Below, piece after piece: positions 12,585 through 24,145 of a stretch of DNA of 64,000 nt. The notes below the pieces were generated by a model. That model did not search any database. It saw nothing but the letters and a program-made list of their open reading frames with translations, and was not told where the DNA came from. How positions within the stretch are numbered: the first letter of the stretch is position 1; each line of letters opens with the position of its first letter. The DNA comes from Liriodendron chinense (Eukaryota; Streptophyta; Magnoliopsida; Magnoliales; Magnoliaceae). The stretch lies in the NCBI GenBank assembly GCA_003013855.2, contig PVNU02000860.1:18350-82349 (forward strand), in the 5' to 3' direction. The translations under genes and the position numbers were made by a program.

Positions 12585-13095
12585 CGTGGAAAAGCTGTGG
12601 GCCCCATATGATGTACTTGTTTTATCCACACCGTCCATCCATATTGCCAGCTCATTTTAGGGCATGAGCCCGAAAATGAAGTAGATCCAAAGATCTTATG
12701 TGTTGCATATCTAGGTAGTCCATCCTTTTTGCGCTATCATTTAAGTGCATGGTCCCAAAACCGAGGCAGATCCAAATCTTAGGTGGACCACATAGTAGGG
12801 ATTGAATTCCCACCATTAAAAACTTCTTCAGGGCCACAAAAGTTTTTGATCAAGCTGGTATTTGTGTTTCCCCTTCATCCAGTTCTTTGTGACCTTATCA
12901 ACATGTTGGATGGCAAACATTACGGTGAGCCCTAGGGAGTTTTTAATGGTGGGCATTCAATCACCCCACGTTTAACTGTGGTGTGGTCCGCCTGAGATTT
13001 GGATCTGCCTCATTTTTTAGACCATGCCTTAAAATGAGATGGCAAAACTGATGTTGTGATATTCAATACACATATCAAGGTGGGCCTCTCCAAAT
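12585..13095. mobile_element. Foldback MITE in intron 1
   Basis: The left arm (GGGCCCCATATGATGTA, GTCCATCC, CTCATTTTAGGGCATGAG) pairs loosely with the right arm (GGATCTGCCTCA, CATGCCTTAAAATGAGATGG, GGTGGGCC). It has the same internal layout as the elements at 10292 and 32282, so they seem to form one family. Confidence 0.55.
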
Positions 13096-13883
13096 AAGGG
13101 AAGTACTTTTTGGGGGAGGAAATTACAAAAATCCCATCAACTAATTGTTTTTCTTTAAAAATTAGTGGAAGTCGAAACTTGTGGGGTCTACATGGTATGT
13201 GTATGACATACAAGCCATCCAATATGTGTACGCCACCATGGGTGATCATTATGAACTATAGGAACTAAAAAAAACAGGTCAATCAAATCATCAGATGGAC
13301 TGCACTTGAATTTGGCTGTTTTTAATCATGTGTATTAATTTTTATAAATTGGCCTTACTTTTAGTTCACTTAATAATAATGTTGGTGTGCACTCATCCCA
13401 CGTGTTGGATGTCAGACACATGTCATGTGGGGCCATCATTTTTGGATTGTCCACTTTGCCAGGAAATAAAAAAAAGGAGGGCGGTAATGTAATTTCTCTT
13501 TCAAAAAAAAAAAACACAGAATGTGGTTGTGGAGTCACTGTTTGGAAAAATCCGAATCACAGGTGCCTTTTGCTGTAAAAATCCTAAATTGTAGTGGAAT
13601 TTGATAAAAACTGGACTCTTTTTGGTGTCACCCATTTAGTCACATGGGGGAAGAGCACATGAACGAGATCCACACTGTCCATCGGATGTGTTTGATTGTG
13701 TTTGGAGCCCAAAAATCAGGTCGGGTGGACAATACTATAGGAAACAATTGGTGGGGCCACCTTCCATTAGTTGTGTGTGGGGCCTACCATGGTGTTTGTA
13801 TGTCATCTATTTAGTGTTCATTTAAATAGACCATTCCAAAACTAAGGGGGGTCAATCACGTGAATTTAGAGATTTTAGACATG
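13096..13883. other. Intronic spacer
   Basis: Repeat-derived words and A-rich runs (for example about 13500-13513); no gene or clear element boundary seen. Confidence 0.5.
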
Positions 13884-14025
13884 TTTTTCTTTTCTTTTCT
13901 TTTTAACACACGAACTCAGCACCCCGCACATACTCACACGAAAGTGGGATTTCACCACAATGGGTACTTGAACCCATGACCTTGTGTTGAAACTCTTGTG
14001 AGTCTACACGAGGCATGAGTAAAGG
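13884..14025 (-). mobile_element. SINE-like element, minus strand
   Basis: Read on the minus strand it has a tRNA-like head (ACTCATGCCTCG), a box-B-like word GGGTTCAAGTACCC, a body TGGTGAAATCCCAC and a GTGTGTTAAAAAG tail running into an A-rich end. This layout is that of tRNA-derived plant SINEs, transcribed by RNA polymerase III and mobilised by LINEs. Confidence 0.55.
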
Positions 14026-14182
14026 TCCTTATCCTTGCCTCGGTGGTAGACTCTCAAGTGTTGAATGAGTTTCAACATGAGGTATGGGTACCCATAGGTG
14101 GTGACATCCTACTTACCCCGGGTGTGTGTATGGTGTGCATGTGTTAAAAAAACAGAAAAAAAAAAAAAAAAAAAAAAAAAAA
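14026..14182 (+). mobile_element. SINE-like element with poly(A), plus strand
   Basis: A related head (TTGCCTCGGTGGTAGACTC), a diverged box-B region (GGTATGGGTACCC), body and GTGTTAAAAAAACAG lead into more than 20 A's. It sits head to head with the preceding minus-strand copy. Confidence 0.6.
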
Positions 14183-14185
14183 GTG

Positions 14186-14285
14186 AGGACCCTAGACATC
14201 TTTACACATGCCTTAGTGATAGACACACATGACGTCATGGGTTCAAGTACCCATTGTGGTGAAATCCCGCTGTGGTGAAAGGCCC
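14186..14285 (+). mobile_element. SINE-like fragment, third copy
   Basis: A third head (ACATGCCTTAGTGATAGACAC) with a box-B word GGGTTCAAGTACCC and TGGTGAAATCCC, lacking a tail. It lies just after the poly(A) of the previous copy. Confidence 0.5.
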
Positions 14286-14573
14286 CATCACAAGTACTTA
14301 AAGAGTTTTTAGGCATGGTGTTACTCTATTCCCTATTGTTTGATCTGATTATTTGAATCTGGGTCAAGGCCAGACTTAGTGACACACCTGTTGTGTGGAT
14401 CACATGCACATATCCATGTCAGCAGTAGGCACCATGTAGGTAATGACCAAAGTGGATTCCATGTTTCGTGGCGTATGATAATTGATGGGCATGCACGGCA
14501 ACAACTGTACACATCTCATCATATGACGATCCAAACCATACAAATCATGGACTCAAACCACATATGGGGCGTA

Positions 14574-14790
14574 ACAAAAAAAAAATGCACTTGCCCAATC
14601 ACAAGTAGAGATGTGATGAAGTATCCAATAGTGAACACTTTGAATTATCCACACGAGCTTATTATCATTGCCAAACACTAAAAAAAAAAAATGCACTTGC
14701 CTAATCACAAGTATAGATGTGATGAAGTATCCAATACTGAACACTTTGAATTATCCACACAAGCTTATTATCATTGCCAAACACTATATA
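14574..14790. repeat. Tandem duplication, 106-bp unit
   Basis: Two nearly identical units each start with an A-run and ATGCACTTGC and end at GCCAAACACTA (word starts at 14585 and 14691). Only a few substitutions separate them, so the duplication looks recent. Confidence 0.85.
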
Positions 14791-15339
14791 GCTATCGTCA
14801 TCACTATAAAAATGATCATATTCAAAAGACTGTCCACAGCTATATGATGGCGCCAAGAGGCCCATTAAGGTTTTGAAACTCAAATCATAGATTATTGGAA
14901 ACTGATATGGAGTTCTTTTTTAGGCAGTTCAAGTTGGGTCTTAAAATGACTCAAGAAATCATCTAGAAGAAGGCTGGTTTTTTTATGCATGTTTCCCCCC
15001 TTAACCATAATAGGTTGGGCATTTGACTACGTTTGTGTGTGTGTGTGTAGAGAGAGATTCTCAAGTCCAATTGGGTTGGATGTCAAACCACCATCAAAAT
15101 TGATGGTTAATGAAATCAATGATTGATCAACCTTAATAAGGTCTCCTTTGGATCCCAAGTTACTTTACATAAGCTACTTATACCTCAAGTAGTTTATCTT
15201 AGTTTCTACTTATTCAGCAAATAAATATGTTCGGTAAACAACATACTTATCAACTAAAAAGTAGAAAAGTTTGTTGGTTTCCAACATCACATGAGCACTT
15301 ATTTCTCAATTTTGTTTGGTCCAACCTTAATATCCACCA

Positions 15340-16275
15340 CCCATCATGTGGGGCCAACCTTTGAGGTGGACTGCTCTTTATGTTGGCCCACCTTGGCCTT
15401 GTCTTCAATGTGAACCATCCATCGTGTGGGACGTACCTTCACTGTGGACCATTCACCTTGCGAGGCCCACCTCCAATGTAGCTTATCCATTATGCAGGGC
15501 CCACATTGGATGTGGGTCATCCATCATGTCAAACATGGGCCATCCACCATGTGGGTCCCACCTTTAATGTGGACCGTCCATCATATGGGGCCTGACTTCA
15601 AAGTGGGCTGTCCATTATGAGGGTCCACCTTGGATGTGGGCCATTCATCACTAGAGACCGAGCTTCAATGTGAATTGTCCTCATGTGAGGCCCACTATGA
15701 TATAAATCATCCATCATGTTAGGTCCACCATCAACATTATGTGTCCATCAGGTGAGGCCCGCCTTCAATATCCACCACCCATCATATAGAGCCCACTTTT
15801 GATGTGGGTTGTCCATCATACAGGCCCCACCTTCAACGTGGGTTGTCCATCATGCGAGACCCGCCTTGGCTGTGAGCCATTCATTATTAAGGACCAACCT
15901 TTGATGTGAATCCTCCATTATATGGGGCCCACCTTCATGTGGGTCATCCATCATGTGGGGCCAGCTTCAATGTTCGCTGCCCATCTTGTGGAGCCCACCT
16001 TTGATGTGGACTGTCTGTTGTGTGGGCCCCACATTCAATATAGGTTGTCCATCATGCGCAGCTCACCTTGGATGTGAGTCATTCATCATTAGGGGCCAAC
16101 CTTTTGATATGAACCACCTATTATGTGGGGCCTACCTTAATGCAGGTCATCCAATATGTGGACCCCCCATTAGTGTTAATTGTCCATCATCTGGGGCCCA
16201 CTTTTAATGTCTACTGGCCATCATGTGGAGCCCATCTTTAATGTGGACCGTCCATGTGGGCCCCACCTTTGTGAT
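15340..16275 (+). repeat. Degenerate about 45-bp array of GGGCCCACC words
   Basis: Roughly 20 loosely spaced copies of a CCATCATGTGGGGCCCACC - TTCAATGTGGG pattern, each spaced about 40-50 bases. Shorter versions recur at the start of copies B (23800-24280) and C (28640-28930). Confidence 0.75.
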
Positions 16276-16777
16276 ACGGGCCATCTATAGATTGTTTCAA
16301 GTAGTGTGGCCTATTGGATGTTAGATCTACCTCATATTTGAGCTCACTACTTGAAATGAGCTGATGGAAAAGGTGGATAGGGTGGATTTCTTAAAAATCA
16401 CAGTGGCTCTGACAGGTTTTAAGAGGTTCTATGTTCTAAGGGTTGGGTTCAACACATTATTTGAAGTCTTGTAACCCACTTGTTTTGGGTCTTCATCATA
16501 TTTGGGCCCATTGAGTAAAATGAGCTGGCAAAACTGGTGGAGTAAGTGGATTTCTCAAAAACACCACGGTAGGCCACGGAACGAGTGCTGGCATAGTTTC
16601 AATGGTAGGCATTCAATACCAATGTTGCAAGTCATGTGGTCAACTTAAGTATTGGATCCGCCTCATGATATTTAGGCACACCACCTAAATTGAGCTGGCG
16701 AAGATGGTGCATGGGGTGGATTTCTCAAAAGCATCATGGTGGGTCACGAATGTTTCAACAGTTGGGGGTTGGGGTTG

Positions 16778-17520
16778 TGATGTAGGAGAAGAACCTCATG
16801 ATCGAGGGCGTGGATCACGCACCTTCCTGTGAGAGATGAACAGGAAGAAAAACAAGAGAAAACTAAGGAATTTCATATTTTGGAGTTTCAACCCAAACAG
16901 GAAATTTTATTCCCGTTTTTGGATTTCGGCCCAACTCATGGGGCCCATCTTGATCATTTATGATGATCCATTCCGTCCATTTTGTAGAGTTGCTCGACGC
17001 CGAGAAAACCCAACAAGTTTCACGTCAATCCGAGTTACAGATTGATCGTGGCGTCCAAAATGGTACGAACTGTTCAAAAAGTTCCAAATTCCGCCCACTG
17101 AAACTGGAGATGGTCCAGGTGGCCCACTACTACTGATATAGAGAATCTAAGCCGACTATCTTGAAGAGTACGTTGATATCAGTAAAACCACAAAGTTTTG
17201 TGGCAATCAGATATGTGGATTGCTCGTATCAGCGGAAGGAAGACGACACCCTACAGGCGCTATACAGTTTGCGCAGATTTTTCTATTTCTTTTCTAATTA
17301 GGTTTGTTTTCTTCCTTTGCAAGTTAGTATTAAGTACAAATTTAGGATTTAGTTTATTATTTAAAGCAAGCTAATTATGTTTTTTAATTATTTATTCAAT
17401 CATCAATAAAGCAATTATTTGGAATTTATTTCCTCTTTTTATCTTTTATTTCTTCTCGTGGATTGGAGAAACTATCGGTTAGAGAGACGGTGATCGACCT
17501 ACCACGTCATCCCTGCGTCA
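16778..17520. mobile_element. Solo LTR, 743 bp, in copy A only
   Basis: Begins TGATGTAGGAG and ends CCTGCGTCA (TG...CA). It is flanked by GGTTG and GGTTA, a 5-bp duplication with one mismatch. Copies B (near 24730) and C (near 29350) run straight through this point. An AT-rich right half with AATAAAGCAATT could be a polyadenylation region in plus orientation. There is no coding sequence. Confidence 0.65.
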
Positions 17521-20500
17521 GGTTAGCATTGTCTTAGCGGCGGACATTCAGTTCCATTGTTTCAAGTAGTGTGGCCATATTGAGTGTTGGATTAGGCATA
17601 TATTTGTGCTCACCCCCTAAAATGAACTGACAAAAATGGTGGATAGGGTTGATTTCTCAAAAACATCATGGTGGGCTACATGAGTTTTTGGAGCCCTATT
17701 CTAATGGTAGGTGTTAGGATACAAACGTTTTAAGCCGCGTGGCCCGCTTGAGTTGTGGATCTTCATCACATTTGGGCCCACTGACTAAATGAGTTGGAAA
17801 ATTGGTCAACGGTGGATTTTTCAAAAAAATTATAGCGAGCCAATAGTTTCAAGGGTGTGCTGGCTTGTTTCAACAATGGGCATTCAATACCATTGTTGCA
17901 AGTAGTGTGATCCACTTCAGTGTTGGATGTACTTCATATTTGAGCCCATACCCTAAAATGAGCTGATGAAAATGGTGGACAAGGTGGATTTACTACGAAC
18001 ATCAACATTGCCCCACTGCTTTTCAACATTAAAATGGACAACTACCTAAAAAGCCCTAAGTACATAGCTGGCCTGTGATTATAATCACAGCCTACGAGGG
18101 CCAGTGTGATGTTTATTTGCCATCTAACATGTTCATAAGGTTGCATGGACCTCAATGAAGGGAACGCATGAATATGAACTTGATCCAAAACTTTTGTAGC
18201 CTGAGAAGTTTTCTCAAGGAGGGGTGGATGGACAACAACACATGAAATAGTTGGGATTGAAAGCATGCATGCCGTTGAAACTGGGAATCCAAAACCATGA
18301 GTAGCTTCTTGGAAAAGACCTTCCAGAAAAAGATATTCAAGTGGGGTTTGGACGTTACATTCTGGATGAAAACGCCCCAGTTTTTGATTTGTTGGCACGA
18401 ATTGGACTGTTGGGATTGATTGATCAATGTCATGGTGGGGCCCATCCCTTGGATGGACTGGATTGGCTTACATGTACACTGAATGCATGTGCAATGGATA
18501 ATTGTCAGGGTTTTGATAACTTACAATGCAACAACCATCAAACAAATGTGGTGCTTGTGGCAATGTTGCACACATATGCAGGATATTTGTGCGACACTCC
18601 CCTAGCGCATACGTGGCGTCCAAAAAAATGTGGACGGCCCATATCCATTTTGGGAGATTGATACGGTAGAGCGGGTGAAACTAGAATATGGTCCTAACAA
18701 CTCTCCATGGTAGAAGAGGTAGGGCAACGAATTAATCGGGCCCATCCATCTAGTTGCCCCTACTTTGGATGGATGATGTTTTCAAATAGACGTCACAAAG
18801 GCGTCATTGATGGACCACACGACACGAAACAGCCGAGATTGAGCAGGTGATATTTGTTTGTTCCCCTCATCCAGGTCCTTGTGAACATGTTGGATGGCAA
18901 ATAAACAGCACAATGGCCCTAATAGGCATGATTATAATCATGGGCCGAATGTATGTGCTTCGGCTTTTTGGGTAGTCCGTCTAACGAACTGTTGAAAAAG
19001 CAGTGGGGCCTACAATGATGTTTGTGACAAATCCACCCCATTCACTATTTTTATCAGCTCATTTTAGGGGTGGACCCAAATATGAAGCAAATCTAGCTCT
19101 CAAGTGGGCCGCACAACTTGCAATAATGGTATTGAACGCCCATTGTTGAAATAGTGAAATTCATGTCCCACCGTGATTTTTTTTTTTTTAAATTCACCCA
19201 TCCACCGGTTTTTTCAACTCATTTTAGTTGGGTGGGCCCAAAGATGATGAAGATCCAAAACTTAGGTGAGCCACACAACTTGAAATAGTGGTATTGAACA
19301 CCCTTCATTATAACAGAGGAGCTCCAAAAACTCTCTATGATGTTTTTGAGAAATCCACCTGTCAACTATTTTTGTCAGCTTATTTTAGGGGATGGGTCCA
19401 ATATAAGGCTAATCCAACTCTTAAATGATGGTGGTATTAAATGCTCATCGCTAAGACAGGTGTCAATCCACCATTGTTGAAACATTCATGAGCCACTTTG
19501 ATGTTTTTAAGAAATCCACCCATTCACCATTTTCGTCAGCTCAATTTAGGGGTGTGCTAATATGAGGCACATCCAGCACTCAAGTGGGCCATACCACTTG
19601 GAGCACTAGTATAGATAGTGCCAACATCCACTGAAACTTGTGTGGCCTACCATGGTGTTTTTGAGAAATCCATATAGTACACCAGTTTTGCCAACACATT
19701 TTAGTGGTGGCCTAAATATGATAAAGATGCAAGACTCAAGTGGGCCACATGGCTTCAAACAATGTATCAAACTCCACCTTTAAAACATAGAAGCTCCAAA
19801 AACTTGTAGCCCACCCAGATGTTTTTGAGAAATCCATTACGTCCACAATTTTAGTCGGCTCAATTAGGTGGTGGGATCAAATTTGAGGAAGATCCAACAC
19901 TCCAATGGGCCACACACCCTGAAATAGTGGTATTGAACTCCCACCATTGAAAAAGCATTAGCCCACCTTTTGATACATTGTGGCCTACCGTGATGTTTTT
20001 GAGAAATTCACCCCGTCCACCATTTTCTTCCGATCATTTTAGGGGGAGGGTTGGGCCCAAATATGAGTTGCATAAAATATTCAACGGTGGTGGTCCGTTG
20101 AATCTCTATTGTTTCCATTACTGTTTCCTTCAATGTGTTGCCCACCCATTGAAGGAAAGAGGATGGGCAGGGTGGACTTCTCAATAGGCATCATGGTGGG
20201 CCCTACCTAAAGTCAAAGCTTTTTAATGGCAAATAAACATCTCGATGGAAGGTTTCAACACCAGGCATTGCCCTCCCTACCGGTTCATGCCTTGTGGCCC
20301 AGTTAAGTTTTGGATTTGCCTCATTTTTGTGCCCACACCCTAACATGAGGGGGCAAAATAGATGGACACGGCGGATTTCTCAAAAACATCATGGTAGGGC
20401 GGATTTCTCAAAAACATCATGGTAGGCCTTAGGTAGGTTTCAACAGTGGGTTTCATTATCCTCACTTCTGTTGGTGTGGTCTACTTGAGCTTTGGATCAG

Positions 20501-21405
20501 CCTCATTTTAGGCTCATGCCCTAAATTGAGTTGGCAAAATGGATGGACTACATGGATAAACCATATACATCACATGGGCCCCACGGAGTCACAGCGGGGT
20601 TGGTACATAGCGTATCCAATGGCATCATCCATGCATGCATGCATTAATACTACGTCTATGTAAGTGTGGAGATTGAGATTGAATGTCAGCCCTTGAAACA
20701 CTCAGGCCCACCATGATATTTCTGATAATTCCACTCCATCCACCATTTCGGCAGGATCATTTTAGGTGGTTGGCCCAAAAATGAGGCAAATCCAATACTC
20801 AATTGTGCCACACAAATCGTATCGAACACCGATCGTTCAACTTCAATCATTTGTGGGGCCCATCATGGTGTATCCGAGTAATTCACTTTGGCCATCCATT
20901 TTTTCCAGCCCATGCTATGGGATGTGCCCAAAAATGAGACAAATCCAATACTCAAGTGGGCTACACAGCAGGAAAAAAGTGGAGATTAATCACAGTTTAA
21001 ACATTTGGGCTCATCATGATGTTTTTGAGAAATCCATCATGTCCATCTGTTTTGCCACCTCATCTTGACCTTAAAAATGAGGCAAATCCAAAACTCAAGT
21101 AGGCTACAAAACAACTAGAGACAATAGGAATTGAACCCCCACCATTGAAACACTCCTTGGGTCATGGAAGATTAAGGTTAGGCTAGTATTTTTGTCTTTT
21201 CTGTTCATCCAAGTGGGAATGACCTTATGGCCAATTTGGATGGCATATAAACATCACAATGGACCTCATAAAGGTTTCAATGACAGGCATTTCCCTTCCC
21301 ATTTTTCTTGTCAAGTGGCCCACTTGAGTTTTGGATTCATCTCGTGTTTGGTCTCACCTCCTTAAATGAGGTAGCAAAATGGATTGACAGGGTGGATTCC
21401 TTACA

Positions 21406-21555
21406 AGAGTCCAGATCCTCTGCTTGCCAGAAACAGGAATTTCTTATTTGTTGCAATGTGTTTGGGCCACATCATCATAGATTGCATTTAATACCCAATC
21501 ACAATGCAGGAAAACAGGAAATTCCTGTTTGTGGCAAGCAGAGGATCCGAATTCT
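21406..21555. mobile_element. Foldback MITE, AGATCCTCTGC family, member 1
   Basis: The left arm AGAGTCCAGATCCTCTGC plus AGAAACAGGAATTTC pairs with the right arm GAAATTCCTGTTTG plus GCAGAGGATCCGAATTCT. The matching empty site is in copy C near 33750 (TTTCTCACAAACATC). Confidence 0.75.
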
Positions 21556-23227
21556 GATCACAAATATCATGGAGGGCCCACCTGCAGTGGGGGGTGGGGT
21601 CGCTAGTCAATCAAGCCTAGTGTGACGAGCTTGTTGGCCAAGAGGTAAGTGGGCTTTAAATTGTAGGCAAGGGATTTAATATCTAACAATGAAAATTATA
21701 GGCAGGTTTTTAGAAATAGTTTTAAATCAGGAGGTTTTCCATAGCCCCAAAGGCAGCGGCCATACCAAAAAAAATATCGGTTGGCAAGTATCCAGTCAGT
21801 CCCTAAATATGAGCGAGGGAAGGGAAAGGTTGCCTGGTTGGATTGGAAATCCTATTGTGGTGTATATTTGAAATTCTTCAGCCACGACCAACCATGAGTG
21901 TCACCCCATGCTAGGCTCAGGACCCAAGAAATATCCCTATCCATGATTAAGTTGGACCACACAATTCGTAGTAGTATACGGGGCAAAGCTCACCGTCCAA
22001 ATGATTTCCCTTGGTGTGGCTACAATGAATCACTAATTAGCCTGATTTTTGGCACTGTGACTAAGTTTTAGTGTGGCATCTAATGGTTAGAGGAGATTCA
22101 ATCTCATAATCATCGTGAGCTGTAAAATTCAAGGGTGGACATCTCTCTCCCAACTATTTTAATTATTGTGGCTAATCTGAATTACAAATCAGCCTATTTT
22201 TTAGATTTGGGCCTACCATGGGGATTACACATCTAATGGTTGGAACGGATCTCACATACACCACAGTTGGCCCCTTTTCCGAGAAAGAACATTTATTTTC
22301 GCAAACATCTTCTCGTTCCAGAAAGGGTCGGACAGATGTGTAGGCCCCCATCATGACGTGTTTCCCAAATCTGCTCATTCCACCAAGTACATGATGAAAT
22401 TTTAGAGCTAGGGCTTGAAACCCAACCCTATCTATGATATAAGTGGACCATATCAAGGGAAATAGTTGGAAGGGGAATGCCCACCCTTGATTTTTAATAG
22501 GGCCCACTATGATTTTTATTTGACCATCACACATCATCCCATGCTAGGCCCAAGGAAAAAAAATCAGTCTAATTTATGATTCAGGTGGAGCACACCAAAG
22601 GAAATAGTTGAGAGTTGAGACAGAGACGGCCATCAGTTGATCTTTTATTAGGGCCCACCATGATAATTATGTGAAATCCACTCGTACCGTTACATGGCAC
22701 ACCAAAATTTAGGCTTGGAGTCTAAAAATGAAGCCTATTAGTTATTCATGTGGACCGGACCAAGGGAAACAATTTGAAGGGTGGGTTGTTTTTTTGAGCT
22801 CCAACACAAGATTTGGACCAAGGAACCTAGATTTGGACCAAGGAAGTTTCTTTAAGCTCCAACACAAGATTTGGACCAAGGAACCTGCAGAAACTGGACC
22901 TCAATCAACAATGGAGGGGTATTATGACCAATCAGCATCATTGTGGGCATGAAGGGAATCAAGGGTCTTCGTTTTAGTTGAAGATCATGACCAAAAGAGC
23001 CCTTGAGATAACAATTGGCAATGTCAGGAAGAGTTTAAGTGAGATATTGGAGAACTCCCATAGGTTTGATGGTGTAATCAAGTTAGAAGGAATCCACTTA
23101 ATCGTTGAAACCATGCTGGTGATGATTGTCAGAGACCATAAATGGTGTGGAAGTTCACTTCGGAACTTAGCCATTTCTACCACATCATATACATACGAGG
23201 AATGTACATGGTGACTTAAGGCATCTA

Positions 23228-23433
23228 GGGGGCGTTTGGATCTTAAGTTACTTCAGATAAGCTACTTATGCCTCAGGTAGTTTATCTTGGTTTCTACTTA
23301 TTAAGCTAAAGTGATTAAGTAAAAATATTACTTATAATTATCGTAAACCAAACTTACTTACCTCGAATAAGTTACTTACCTACTGCTGTAAAAGTAGAAA
23401 AGTAACTTATTTGGTGGTATCCAAACAGGCCCC
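23228..23433. mobile_element. MITE, GGGGCGTTTGGAT ends, copy A
   Basis: GGGGGCGTTTGGATCTTAAG at the left faces ATCCAAACAGGCCCC at the right, with subterminal AAGTTACTT/AAGTAACTT. A related copy lies at 28062-28272, and a left-end-like fragment at about 15140. Confidence 0.65.
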
Positions 23434-23978
23434 TAACATGATCTAGAGCGTTGTAGGGTAGTCCAAACAATTTTGGAGTGGTCTACACTGTGACAGAGTT
23501 GTTTAGAGATTTGTAGAGGGTGACTGGAGTTTTCTAGTAAGTTTTGGTAGCTTATGGTCTAGAAGAGTCTGGAATGCTTCTAAAATGTTCTTTGTTGTTC
23601 TTTGAATGCTAGATATAGCAGCATCCTAGCCATTGTGTGGTCCTTGAAGAGTTCATAGGTTCATTTGATATGAGGAGGAAACCCCCTCATTTGGGGCTTA
23701 ATAAGTCATTAAGAGTTGTAATCTTCCCTCATGTGCAATATAAGCATTCCCATTCACTATCTTGGTGTTCTCCCGATCTCAAGTCCTTGGTGCTTGTGTG
23801 CATCTCACCTTTGATGTGGACCATCCATCGTGTTGGCCCCACCTTCAATGTTTGGTCATGTGTAGCTTACCTTGGATGTGGGACATTCGTCATTAGGGGC
23901 CAACCTTTTATATGGGCCATCCATTATGTAGGGCCCACCTTGATGCTTATCCAATGTGTGGACCCACCATTAATGTTA

Positions 23979-24145
23979 AGAATCCAGATCCTCTGCTCAG
24001 TTTGAGCAGAGAATTCCTGCATTTCACCTCTTTGATTGGGCCAACTTAGCCTGACAGTGTCAGAGCTACTGAGCTCCGACACTATCAGGCTGAGCTGGCC
24101 CAATCAGAGAGCCAGCAGCAGAGGTTCTCTGATCGGTCCGGATTC
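23979..24145. mobile_element. Foldback MITE, AGATCCTCTGC family, member 2, with TSD
   Basis: 167 bases with ends AGAATCCAGATCCTCTGCT and, at the right, GGTCCGGATTC. TAATGTTA flanks both sides (23971-23978, 24146-24153). Copy C at about 28830 has a single TAATGTTA and copy A at about 16170 has a single TAGTGTTA: two empty sites. A near-perfect inner palindrome (CCTGACAGTGTCAGAGC) strengthens the hairpin. Confidence 0.85.

Larger units (their letters stand above)
15340..23779 (+). repeat. Segmental repeat copy A (about 8.4 kb)
   Basis: First of three head-to-tail copies. Shared landmarks in order: a degenerate GTGGGGCCCACC array (15340-16275), the block near 18040, the AAGCAGTGGGGCC block (18990), CATGCATGCATGCATTAATA (20630), AAGATCATGACCAAAAGAGC (22980), TTAGCCATTTCTACCACATC (23160), and the CCCCTCATTTGGGGCTTAAT block (23680). 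It carries its own solo LTR and a foldback MITE that the other copies lack. Confidence 0.75.

Noticed and set aside
18042..18661. Frames of about 100-120 residues on both strands recurring near 25.4 and 30.1 kb
   Set aside because: They recur because the intron block is triplicated; frames are not conserved between copies, so they are not genes.
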